Origin: Serpula lacrymans var. lacrymans S7.9 | Taxonomy: Eukaryota; Basidiomycota; Agaricomycetes; Boletales; Serpulaceae | Direction of reading: 5' to 3' | Assembly (NCBI RefSeq): GCF_000218685.1 | Contig: NW_006763292.1 | Location: 2,180,897 to 2,244,896 of the forward strand | DNA: 64,000 nucleotides | In this document: positions 54,624 through 64,000 of the stretch, in pieces | How positions within the stretch are numbered: the stretch's first letter is position 1 | Layout of the letters: each line of letters opens with the position of its first letter | Notes under the pieces: generated by a model | Seen by the model: only the letters and a program-made list of their open reading frames with translations | What the model was told of the DNA's origin: nothing | Database searches by the model: none | Program-made: the position numbers and the translations under genes

Positions 54624-57309
54624 ATGCTTACTAGACCTGACGAAGCCAACAAGAAAGATACTCAGAAACATAAAGCAGCACATCATCATCGTTATCAAGA
54701 ACATCATCATGGACACGTCCAGCAATACTCCCTTTTACTTGACCTTCCAGCCGAATCTCTTACATATATCACATCCTCCCTCGATCCCCCATCTTTATTC
54801 GCTCTCTCCCGAACGAATAAGCGGCTATATGAACACGTAAAGGATGACGGCACTTGGTTTCGTGCTTTCCTGAACCAGTTTCTTGGAATAGATCCTGAAA
54901 GTGACCTTCATCATGTGAAGCTTCTCTGTTTACGCAGGCTGGAGAACACATGGCGCAAAGAAATGATCAACCGTCACAAATTGAAAAGGTAAGCACTAGA
55001 ATTTTACCTAAGGAGTGTATCTCTGAAATGCCCCTCTCTACGACAGACGCTGGGAGGGCTCTCGCAATGGCACTGTCACTCACACTCCTCTCGACTCTAC
55101 AATCAGTAGTGTCCATCTGATGTCTGAAAGCGGCCTTCTTGCAGCGTCCATACAATACGGCGTAGTTGCGCGATCCCTCCCTCTCACGGGAAAAATATTG
55201 AAAGGCTACATTGGTGCATCTCAAGCAGGACTGGGCATTGGCAACCCAAACGTCGAATTTACACCGAACATTTCTGCCTGTGCAATGACTTCCGACGGTG
55301 GAACAGCAAGAATTTTTTGGGGCTATCGAAATGGCGATGTTGCCGTGACTACCGCGAGCAGAGCTATGGACAGTGCTCGTGCGGCAGCAAGGTTGTTGAG
55401 GTGTGGAGCTGTAGACCAGCACGAAGGCGCAGTGCAAGAGATCGTGCCAAATTCTGCCACGGGTACATTCCTTACAGCTGCTTCTGATGGCAGAGTAAAG
55501 TTATGGGACATCAAGACGGTCGGATGTCTTTGGACTAGTGACCAGCAGAAAGATTCACTAGTAATCGATCCCTATCATAAGGTCGCTGGTTCTTTAATTG
55601 ATGGTATCGTTGTGGGCGCGCTGAAGTCGGGAGATATATATGTTTGGACGGGGTTGAAACCCTCTCAAGAAATTTCTCCCGACCTGCCGCTTATCCCAAG
55701 TAACGAGCTTCGTATCCCATCTCCACTTCTCTCCAAGCAGCAACCCCAGAGTCCTTATTCGAGTACTCCAGAAGTGGAAGCGATTTTCGTAGCCCAGGGC
55801 ACCTCCCCGATTTCGATTTTTGTCAGTTATGCCAATCATACATTCTTTTATCGTCTGCGCGTGGGTTTCGAACCCGAGACAGTCGAAGTTACTAATTTCG
55901 GTGATCCTTCCCTCGGTACCATCACAGCAATAAAGCCGATATTCACAACGGATGCCAACGAATTCGGCTTCGTGGTTGTTGGAGATCAGCTCGGGTGTAT
56001 CAGCATATATGATTGGAATGCTCCTCACTCATCCCAGCCTGTAGGCGCTATTGATACGTTTGAGGCCCACGAAGATGGTGCGATCACATCCATTGCATGG
56101 ACTCTAATCGCATTTGCCACTGGTTCTGCACGTGGCACCGTCAAAGTCTGGGATTCACTCACATTCCAGCCGTTGCGCCTTTTCTCGTCTCCTATGTCAC
56201 GCCGTCCCCAAGGACGTGACTGGGAGCGCGTGAGTCAAATCATATTGAAGAAAGAGTTGATTGTGATTTCTGTAGGAAGTAGTGTGATGGTGTGGAAGTT
56301 GGGCTATCCTCATTATAAAGACCAGAAGAAGAAGCAAAAGGCATCCGGATCTTCGAAAAAATCGAGCGTTTTAAAGGGCCAACGTACGTAGCAATTTTAT
56401 TGATTAAATGGCCTGCACATACTTATCTTGGATCTTCTCACAGAACAATTCGAACTTTTGAAGGATATCGCAGAGTCGCGCAAAGAGCTGGAATACGAAA
56501 AAGCCCATGTGAAGCGTGCATATGAGCAGCACTCGACTCTCGAGAATCTTGGCCTCAGCGAGGCCGAGGCAGTTGAATACATCCTCATGTTATCCCGGGA
56601 CGAGGAAGAGAAGCGTCGTAGAAGTTATGCAGGGTCTCATCAAGAACTTGTTGATGATGAAAGCATGTTTGAGGCTGACTTTGACGGTCTATCGCTGTCG
56701 CCACTTTCCGATCCATCAACTTCATCGTTATCTCCTCGTTCTTCAGCTGGCTCTGTCTATCACGGTGGTCGCCCTCTTACTCGTTTAGCGATTCCAATTT
56801 CAAACGAGAAAGTTCAAACCTCCCCGCCTTTCCAGCCAGAACCTATGGAAGCCGGCTTTAACATCAGTGCAATTAGCTCAGCTGGACCGTCGTCAAATTC
56901 GTCACCTGTGGTCATGCGTACCACTTCATCATCCGAACATTTCCCCCCGATAAGCTCAAGCATGTCGTCGACTGCAAGTACCCCTACGAAAAGGAAATCA
57001 ACTTATCGTTCAGGATCGAATAGCCCGGAATCGCACCGTTTGCCCCTGAGTGGTTCGCCGATATCCTCTCTTCCGAGATCATCTTCAAGTACAAATTCAC
57101 CGTGGAGCAAAGCACCCGTCATTCGTCCAGCCGCTCCCGAACCGCCTCTACCCGCAGACACCGCTCGTCGTCCAAATGAGGATACGCCCAGTGGGAGTTT
57201 GGTGGATATGGACATCCCAGCATTTGACGATGACATGGACGACGATTTGAGATTCGCGCTAGAGCTGAGTCTTGTTGAGGCACGCAGTCGAGAGGAGATG
57301 TCTAACTAG
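54624..57309 (+). CDS. F-box/WD40-repeat protein with C-terminal UIM
   Basis: Exons 54624-54988, 55047-56383 and 56444-57309 (2568 nt, 855 residues). After a histidine-rich leader, LLLDLPAESLTYITSSLDPPSLFALSRTNKRLY is an F-box helix set (given here as two parts of one domain). WD40-like blades follow (for example DGRVKLWDIKTV, SGDIYVWTG, CISIYDWN and GTVKVWDSL), then a Ser/Pro-rich disordered region of about 170 residues. The extreme C-terminus, DDDLRFALELSLVEARSREE, is a textbook ubiquitin-interacting motif. F-box proteins recruit substrates to SCF ubiquitin ligases; WD40 blades usually bind the substrate. The start is the first in-frame ATG; the frame is open further upstream without one, so an upstream exon is possible. 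Confidence 0.88.
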
Positions 57310-57560
57310 AAATGAGGCCGTCTCACATGCGGCAATAGAATGTATTTTTTCTTTTCTCTTTTAGTTCGAGTGATCCTAGTTTTTGTTTTTCATTGTAAAT
57401 ATCGGACATACCAGGACTGTCAGCTAGAACCCATGATAATTAGAGTTCGATTTATGCATCGGATGATTTTTGGAAGGAATAATGCTTATTCCGAATGGTG
57501 TTAAGTAGTGATAACGGTGTATACAATAGTTGCTTTCATCTTCGAAATGTGGGCCAGTCT

Positions 57561-58221
57561 TCACACAGACCTTCGGTCTGTCATTGCTCGTACAATACAT
57601 CCGGTCCCAGCTATCTCGGTCAACTATCGCAGGTTTATCAGCAAACGCACAAAAGCAAACCGATCTTTGAGATGATATGCGTACCTTTTCATGCCAGCCT
57701 AGCAGCACGCTCCCGCTCACATCTCCCCAACCTGGCATGCCCATACCTTTATATATATACTTCATGAGCGTGTCCTGCGCATCCTGCGACAGTGCCTTTA
57801 TGACGTTCGATATGTCGGACGATTTCGTGCTGTTCAGAATCGTCACTACGGTTTGGAGTGTCAAGTTCTGTTGCGCGCATTGATCAGACCTCTCGGTTGT
57901 CAGGCGTGCATGAGATGGAATGAGATGGTACCTTGGCTTCGTCGACGTTTGGGCCATACGGCGCGCTGTCTAGAGCAATGTCTAAAGCTCCTGGAATGTC
58001 ACTCCTACGCCAATACAGTCAATCTTCGACGGACGTTTCTTGAAACTTGAGCCAAAAGGTACTTACTTTGCCAATGAACTCCTTACGGCTCCTTGTTTCT
58101 GCTTAGCATCGCTGAGGACCTGTGATGGATCCCTGGGATCTGGATCATAGAGCTCTGTTTCTAGTAGGACATCTTCATCGTAGATGTCAATGTCGATTTT
58201 GCGAAACGCAGTATCTGCCAT
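57561..58221 (-). CDS. ARC15: ARP2/3 complex subunit 5 (ARPC5)
   Basis: Exons 58067-58221, 57932-58004, 57685-57867 and 57561-57623 (474 nt, 157 residues). FRKIDIDIYDEDVL at the N-terminus, APYGPNVDEAKNLTLQTVV in the middle, DTLMKYIYKGMG, and the ending LTEIAGTGCIVRAMTDRRSV follow ARPC5/p16 along its full length. This subunit helps hold the ARP2/3 complex that nucleates branched actin at endocytic patches. Introns are 61-64 nt. It is convergent with the F-box gene. Upstream of the start the transposon-rich district begins within about 150 bp. Confidence 0.94.
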
Positions 58222-58384
58222 AGTTGTTGGTGGCAAAGCCGATAGACCACTCACCGCCACATGGTATTACGGATAGACGCGTACAGCCAGCCACCATAAC
58301 CATACACAGACTGTCAGCCAAACACTGTTCACAGCACATCAATGCGAGACTATAAACAATGCAAAACAAAGGACAGATAGTTCA

Positions 58385-58647
58385 CACATACCATATGAGA
58401 GTTAACTGAGATGGCTCTACAAAACCATATTGTCAGATGTGGTGTTGATACACCATACCAAGTATATAGTACAGTTTGTAAATACCATATGTTTAGCTAT
58501 AGTTTTGACAGACCATCCCAAATAGGGTTCATATATTCTCCACAGACCATATGAAGTGGTATGGTGTCACAGAACCATCCCACCAAGACCTTAAATGGTT
58601 CACCCAGACCATATGAAGCAGTATGGTGTCACAGGATCATCCCGTTA
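58385..58647. repeat. 62-bp-type satellite, left block
   Basis: Four or so degenerate units with the words accatatgaag, gtatggtgtcacag and aaccatccc at 55-65 bp spacing. The ccata/tatgg palindromic pattern and the period resemble the satellite at 52950-53660. The block is interrupted at 58648 and resumes at about 59064. Confidence 0.6.
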
Positions 58648-59063
58648 TAACAACCAAGAGTTTGTTACTCCGGCGCACAACTCAGACAAGCTATAGAGAT
58701 AATGATGAGGGAGTGGTTACCCTTTAGGCTTCAACAAGTCAGTTCTGAGGATACAACAGGAGGACTCACTGAGGAGTCTCCTTGATCTATTGGGGTATTT
58801 ATACTACTACAAGCTTATATGTACATATGTACTGTACAGTTGATAAAGGCAGTGGCTGATGATGTCATGAGGTCTAGCCCATATGACCAGCTCCACTGTG
58901 TGAGAGAGTTTGTATCTAAAATAAGAAGAAAGGCAGTGTAGCACGAGAAAGTGGAGTTTGAACAAAAGGAAAAGTGCTGCATAGCACGGAGTGTGAAAAC
59001 TACAGAAAAAGGTTGAAGAGGTGAATGAAAATTAAAGGTCCGAAAATGTGTTATCGTAACACC
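58645..59063. mobile_element. Non-autonomous insertion, solo-LTR-like, copy A
   Basis: About 415 bp that splits the 62-bp satellite. It begins ttataacaaccaagag and ends gtgttatcgtaaca. The flanks share cccg on both sides (58641-58644 and just after 59063), a possible 4-bp target duplication. Its first 150 bp match copy B at 61755 in direct orientation (ttactcnggcgcacaactc, then aggnttcaacaagt and acaacaggaggactc). No coding sequence is present. Class is uncertain: solo LTR or MITE. Confidence 0.5.
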
Positions 59064-59190
59064 CGTCCGATACTGAAATGGTTCACCCAGACCATATGAA
59101 GCAGTATGGTGTCACAGAACTATCCTGTCCAGCACTGAAGTGGTTCATCCAGACCGTATGGAGAGGTATGGTTTCAGTGTTCCCATCATC
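59064..59190. repeat. 62-bp-type satellite, right block
   Basis: Two further units (aaatggttcacccagacc followed by atatgaagcagtatgg, then a similar second copy with gtatggagaggtatgg) continue the satellite that ends at 58647, supporting insertion of copy A into a pre-existing array. Confidence 0.6.
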
Positions 59191-59263
59191 CTTACAATCT
59201 CATATTGCATGTGAACAAAAGACATTACAATAAAGTATGTAGTAGACGGACAAAGGCCCAGTG

Positions 59264-62200
59264 CTAATCCACCCCCGACGTTCTACAAATCTCAAGACAG
59301 TTCCAAATTGAGAAGAAAACCTTTGTATACACAATTGCATGGTCCTGCAACATATAACTGACCAACTTGCGAATATGTTTGAGTGCACTGTTGCCACACT
59401 CTGCGGCACTTGAATTGATTTGTCCGAGCTGGGGGTTAGTGTGACTGTAGGTAGTCAGAAAAGCACCAGGTGAGCACTTGGTATGGCCCTTAGCATGAAA
59501 ACCATCAACGACAAAAAGAGTATTTGCAAAAAAGTCTGGCTCTCAAACCATACAGTAAGGGCTGAGTGCACAAGCAAAATCGTATACGACAACTTTGGGG
59601 GCCTTAGGCCAGTGGGTTAGAATTGCTGAAAAAACATCATTTCGACCTTCTCCTTGAGGAATGCAATGAAATACATAGCAGATGCTATGAGTGCACCACA
59701 TGCACATGATACCACCGGTTAGTCTCTTTTCACCGTATTGAGAGTAATATTTTGAGCACTTTTCTCCCCGTTGCCTGCCAGGTTCGCTACTGAGGTCATG
59801 TTTAAGGTGAGGATACAACGGCCTCAGTCGAACCTGTGGCATGCTACAAAAGCACCCTGACTGGAAAAACCATCAATTTCTGAGATATAATAATACTATG
59901 GAAATCAGCCTCACCTTCTGCCATTCCAAGCTTGAGACATTTATAGCGGCTATGCAAGGTGGTGGGGCATTATAGACAAGTAGTGATTGCAGAACACAAT
60001 AACCTTGTTCACAAAGCCACATACAGAGTACTAGTAAAGCAGGGGGGTAGGGTTCTTGCCAACGAAGGTGATATTGTAAAACATTATATACTAAAGGTAT
60101 GCCTACAAGGCAAGATGCATTTTTGGTGGTGGAAGACTTTAAAAAATTGTACAACTTGCGTAGAGCTGACCAGTTTGCCATTTGGAGTACAGACTCTTCT
60201 GCGGTGAGCTGTTGATGTATAATGAGAGAATAAATTCTGTTCTAAAGTGTGATACTCACCTGAATGAAAAGTTGTCAGTACACAGGGACAGGTTTGTGAC
60301 CCATCAATGTGGTCCCAAAATGTCTTGAATATAATTCTTCAAGAGCGGGACTTAAGGCTTTGAGTCGGATCTGCACATCCACAATCAATTCGGCATGATC
60401 CAGCAGGCTCTCCTCAACATTCTCAGACACCTCATTGATATTGCAGGGATCATCAATTGAAGTAGAGCCACTGTTGCAAGCTTCATTTGAGGTAATTGAG
60501 CAGACTGGTATGGTTTTACAAACATCCTTTTGAAGCTGACTATTTGTGATCACTTGCTGGCCGTATTTGTAGTGCACCAGTTCACGGTGGTCGGACATTT
60601 CATTTGCAATAGTTGGCGGGTGAAGTGAAGGTAAAATGTGTTTTTGACTGAATGCTAGTATTACGCCATCCCAAATGGTCTCTTCAGGTAATGGCCCACA
60701 TTTTGCACACTTCATATCACCATCGTACTGCTGAATGCAGACATAGGAAAACCAGGCCCTTCTGAACGTGTCTTCGGATACAAAACCAACTACAGAGTGA
60801 TGGTTTTTGTAGCGGCGTGAGATGGTCAAAACGAAGGCAACAAATGGGGTCTCAGAGGTGGTAAAGGCACTCGTATATTCGTCAAGGATATCGTGAGTGA
60901 ACAGGATACAATTGTTGAGGTTGAATAACCCAGACTCTTGTGAATCAGGGCCAATGAATCAATGGTTTGTTGATGGACAATTTGGACAAAGTTGGACCTC
61001 AATTGCCGAGCGAAAGCCAGTGTTAATGGTGTAAACCATGCATGGACGCTGTTCCTTAGCTCTTGATGCCAAATCAGCTTTATGGCCACATATACATGCT
61101 GATGTATTGGTCAGCTGCAGCAAAGGGGGTGCCTCCTGTATTGGATGAGGACGAATATAGAGAGGAGCATCTCCACTGAGTGAGGCCCAGGGTAAGGTAA
61201 AATAGGGAGGTAGGAAATGGATAAATGACAGTGATTTTTGGCTGTACGGATGCTTGTGGTGCTTAGGTCTTGGTTGGCGCCGTCTGCTTTGCTATCTCGC
61301 ACATCAGGATCCCTATGAATCAATCTCTGCAATTGATGATGAGCTTTTATAATGTGGTTACAACTACCACAGCAACCCTCACACAATGCCATTGTCCATC
61401 ACCAGAATTGGGACCAGTATGTGATACAATGACTTGGTATTTGGTTGCTAGTTGCATTGGAAGTGCAACTGAAAACAAGTTCACAAAAATGTCCTCATCT
61501 ACTAATTGGCGAGAAAATAGAATGACAGGAGTGTCATCTCGACAAGACAAAAAATTAGAACATGTACTCTCATTATATGTAGAATAGCTTACCAGTATCA
61601 TGAAAGTCGTGGTTATCTTCAGGAAAACATTCTGTGCCATACTCTTGAAAGAACTGAACGTGAAAGCATGTGCTCCCTCTTAGACAGAAGCAGACAACAA
61701 CAATTTGGGAGCCGATAAACTTGCGCTGAAAGTGATACCAGTGATCCTATAACTGTAATGACCAAGAATTTCTTACTCTGGCGCACAACTCAGACAAGCA
61801 GAAGAGAGAAGAGAGAAGGAAGGGATCACCCCTTAGGTTTCAACAAGTTAGTTGTGCTAGACAACAGGAGGACTCGCTGAGTCCTTCCCCATGTATTGCT
61901 CCTGTATATATACTAAAATACATGAGGTACCGTACAGTTGTAAATCAAGTGTGACCAGTCACATGATGAGTCTAGACACTGGTCAGGTGATGTGTCACAT
62001 GATTGGTCATGTGACTTATGAAAAGTCCGAAATTGTAAAGTAAAGTAAATGGTCACATGATCAGTCATGTGACTTGGAAAATAAAAGTAGAAGTACAAAA
62101 TAGTGAAGCATAAGTACTTACTGTACCAACCTGAGTCTTTGTGTCCCATCCTTGGACTACAAAAATTGTGTCCGATATTTGATAAATTGGCATCAAATTG

Positions 62201-62595
62201 GATAGTACTAGATCTGTGAAGATATCATAACCTTGGTCAACCAAAACATCAGTGAAAACACCATCCCCTTGCAAGTCTACGACCAGAGGCTCAGAGACAT
62301 CAGCTTGAGTTTTTGATATATCGGTAGAGTTTTTGGCTGGTGGGGCATTGATACGAAGGCACTTGTACCCTCACTGTTTAACTGGAGTTGTGTTTGCTGC
62401 TGCAAATTAATCCATTAAAGGATCATCGTGTGACTGCCGCTTGAGGCCAGTTGTAGCAGGCAAACTGTCATCAACAAAATAAACAGTTTTGCCCTCATCA
62501 TCGAGACTTGGCAAACAAGACAAGTTGTCGGGGTAGTTGACCTTGAATAGTCGCAATTTTGGCAAGGAAGGTGGTGTCTTGAGAATGCACCGCAT
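59264..62595 (-). pseudogene. KDZ (Kyakuja-Dileera-Zisupton) transposase, disrupted
   Basis: Pieces in order on the minus strand: an N-terminal frame 62407-62595; 62120-62274 (FTDVLVDQGYDIFTDLVL); 61575-61745 (DHWYHFQRKFIGSQIVVV and further Cys-rich text); 61350-61570 (FSRQLVDEDIFVNLFSVALP, IVSHTGPNSGDGQW); 60275-60829 (CAKCGPLPEETIWDG); then 59543-59842 with GGIMCMWCTHSICY, FHCIPQGEGRNDVFSA and PKVVVYDFACALSPYCM. The final part, 59264-59542, has FHAKGHTKCSPGAFL, INSSAAECGNSALKHIRKL and IWN, typical of the KDZ catalytic C-terminus. At 59543-59545 an in-frame TGA stands where relatives have an arginine codon as I remember them, so the chain is cut. The intron at about 61746-62119 contains repeat copy B. 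Intron junctions were not all resolved. Confidence 0.75.
61752..62060. mobile_element. Non-autonomous insertion, copy B, inside the KDZ gene
   Basis: Starts ataactgtaatgaccaaga, runs through ttactctggcgcacaactc, the word aggtttcaacaagttag and acaacaggaggactc, and ends near aagtccgaaattgtaaag, parallel to copy A at 58645-59063 (which has aggtccgaaaatgtgttatc near its end). It lies between the KDZ pieces ending KTQV (about 62125) and starting DHWYHF (61745), most likely within an intron. A tcacatgan motif recurs several times at 61960-62080. Confidence 0.5.
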
Positions 62596-63406
62596 ATTTG
62601 TTGACTTTAATACCTTGATTTATGATTTTCAGTTGTTTTTTCAGAAATTTTATATTACTTACAGTACATGGTTCAGACCTCAGGCCTTAGTTTTCAGTCC
62701 TCAGTCTTGTTTCTATGCTGGCGGTAGCAAGACTCTAATGTCAGTTGCAGCCAGCCAAGCGGACTTTTTATTCGCCTTCTGTCCGTTGAACCTTCTGCCA
62801 AAATTGGGTTAAGTAGAATGGTTTGCACAAACCATTTTGAATTCAAATGCTCTCATCAAGTTCAGTCCTACGGTACCATATTGCATGAGCCAAGCAACAA
62901 CAAACACGATACCAGGAACTACAAAATCAGTATGTTTGTTTACACCACAATTTTTTGCTCACCTAACATTATGAAACCCATTAATAGACAGCCTCAACAA
63001 TGTCAAAAATGCCCCGGTTCCCCTTTAATGTCTCTGTGTCAACACACAAAAGCAGGTCATATATACCTAGAATTTGTAAGTTTCTTCATTTGAATTTCTT
63101 ACGCTTTCCTCACCTTATTATTTTACTCAGTGTCAAGCTAATATAGAACGAAACCTCCAATGTACTGGTACTGGTACCACCACCAGCACAAACACGACTG
63201 CATGTGAGGAACAACCTATTTTACCATACAGTTGCCAAAACCAGGCCCAGTTTTTGACCCCTGCAGTCCTTTTAATAATGGATACACAGATGCTACAACA
63301 CTTCAAGCTCCTGGCACACCTTCGTCTCTCACTGACACGCCCTGCCGTTGCACTCGTATAACCAACAGGAACCCGCAATTTAGCTACATTGAAGGGGCCA
63401 AGCGTG
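62596..63406. other. Region between KDZ gene and LTR, possible small Cys-rich gene
   Basis: A plus-strand frame from 62818 reads MVCTNHFEFKCSHQVQS, and later stretches contain CQKCPGSPLMSLCQHTKAG (62998-63054) and a further Cys-containing piece near 63132-63240. The pattern recalls small cysteine-rich mushroom proteins, but I could not join the pieces in one frame with good splice sites. No confident gene is called. Confidence 0.25.
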
Positions 63407-63821
63407 TGTTACAATTTCTATTGGACATTTAAGGACTACTCATTTCTCTTTACTCATTGGTTATACCATCGGACCGATGACTCATTTCCTTCACGTACAC
63501 TTCCGCTCCTCTTGCATTCGCAGTACCTATTATAGTACTTAGTCCTCAACAGACGGACCTGCCCTAGATAGGACCTAACTCCTATCACCGATTCCTTTCC
63601 ATTATAAATACACATGTAACAGCAGTAGTATTCTCTAATACAATTCTACGCAGTTTACGCTTACAAAGCTAGACTCCTAAGATCAGACTTCTACTCAGAA
63701 GAAGACCAACTCCCATTGGAAGACCTCTATTCAGAACTGCATTCTCAAACTTGTCTTCGGATAAGTCTCCCTTGAAACCTCAACAAACCCTCAGACTTTG
63801 TTAAGCACTTCGTGTGTAACA
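63407..63821. mobile_element. Solo LTR of a retrotransposon
   Basis: The 415-bp element starts TGTTACA and ends TGTAACA, exact inverted 7-mers with the TG...CA ends of LTRs. It is flanked by gcgtg (63402-63406) and gcatg (63822-63826), a 5-bp target-site duplication with one mismatch. A promoter-like attataaataca lies at about 63600-63612. No internal coding region or second LTR is visible, so it is a solo LTR, or the left LTR of an element continuing past the window edge. Confidence 0.6.
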
Positions 63822-64000
63822 GCATGGAGTCAATAATTGGGGTAGGTTTTTCTATTATTGAAAAAGGCGGTGTCATGCACCAAAGTTGATTGGTAGCATG
63901 GACAGGTGTCAATAATGAAGCGAATATTCAAAAGACTCGCCTTTGCGCCACACAGGCACAGTGCCACGTGGAATAGTAATTAATATTGCCTTTTTCGAAC

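Overview
The window is genomic DNA of a mushroom-forming basidiomycete (Agaricomycetes). The evidence is dense short GT-AG introns (mostly 48-80 nt) with CTRAY-like branch points, typical fungal gene content, and Agaricomycete hallmark families: a KDZ transposase, a DUF6534-type seven-helix protein, an HNH_2-type nuclease and a NACHT protein. Exon joins were read by eye; wherever a full CDS is given, the summed exon lengths close in frame unless stated otherwise.

Layout: 1-120 tail of a GH3 beta-glucosidase (+); 473-1102 Rad6-type E2 (-); 1379-2596 Sec9/SNAP-25 SNARE (+); 2876-3981 short-chain dehydrogenase (-); 5261-10826 a NACHT-domain gene (-) whose 3' end is an array of predicted single-codon exons; 10967-12176 HNH nuclease-like gene with a frame break (-); 12317-13357 mitochondrial-type two-RRM protein (+); 13989-18641 nonribosomal peptide synthetase A-MT-T-C (+); 18805-21213 sugar transporter (-), divergent from 22014-23572 L-rhamnonate dehydratase-like enolase-superfamily enzyme (+); 23880-25064 conserved protein (-), divergent from 25611-29904 PEX1 (+); 31043-33123 DUF6534-like membrane protein (+); 33455-35612 cytochrome P450 (-); 36758-40658 P-type cation ATPase copy 1 (-); 41116-42357 RluA-type pseudouridine synthase (+); 42550-43616 conserved protein (-); a 5.2 kb gene-poor gap; 48784-52633 P-type ATPase copy 2 (+), an inverted paralogue of copy 1; 52.9-54.3 kb AT-rich satellite with tRNA-like pieces; 54624-57309 F-box/WD40/UIM protein (+); 57561-58221 ARP2/3 subunit ARPC5 (-); 58.3-64 kb a repeat and transposon district (62-bp satellite, broken KDZ transposon, LTR-like pieces).

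The most unusual element is at 5.26-10.83 kb. Downstream of an intact NACHT ATPase exon, the minus strand carries about 45 exons that I read as exactly 3 nt long, each bounded by an acceptor (nAG) and a donor (usually GTAnGT), spaced about 72 nt apart. The core of the array (about 6.14-8.08 kb) is a recognisable tandem repeat. The flanking units have lost sequence identity but keep the same AG-NNN-GT architecture. All triplets are sense codons. The NACHT exon plus two odd-length exons (22 + 11 nt) bring the frame to phase 0, and the array ends in a 51-nt exon closing with TGA. If spliced as read, each unit duplication adds one codon to the C-terminus of an NLR-like receptor.

The rest is a mix of housekeeping genes (E2, SNARE, PEX1, ARPC5, RRM protein, pseudouridine synthase) and accessory functions (NRPS, P450, sugar-acid catabolism, cation pumps).
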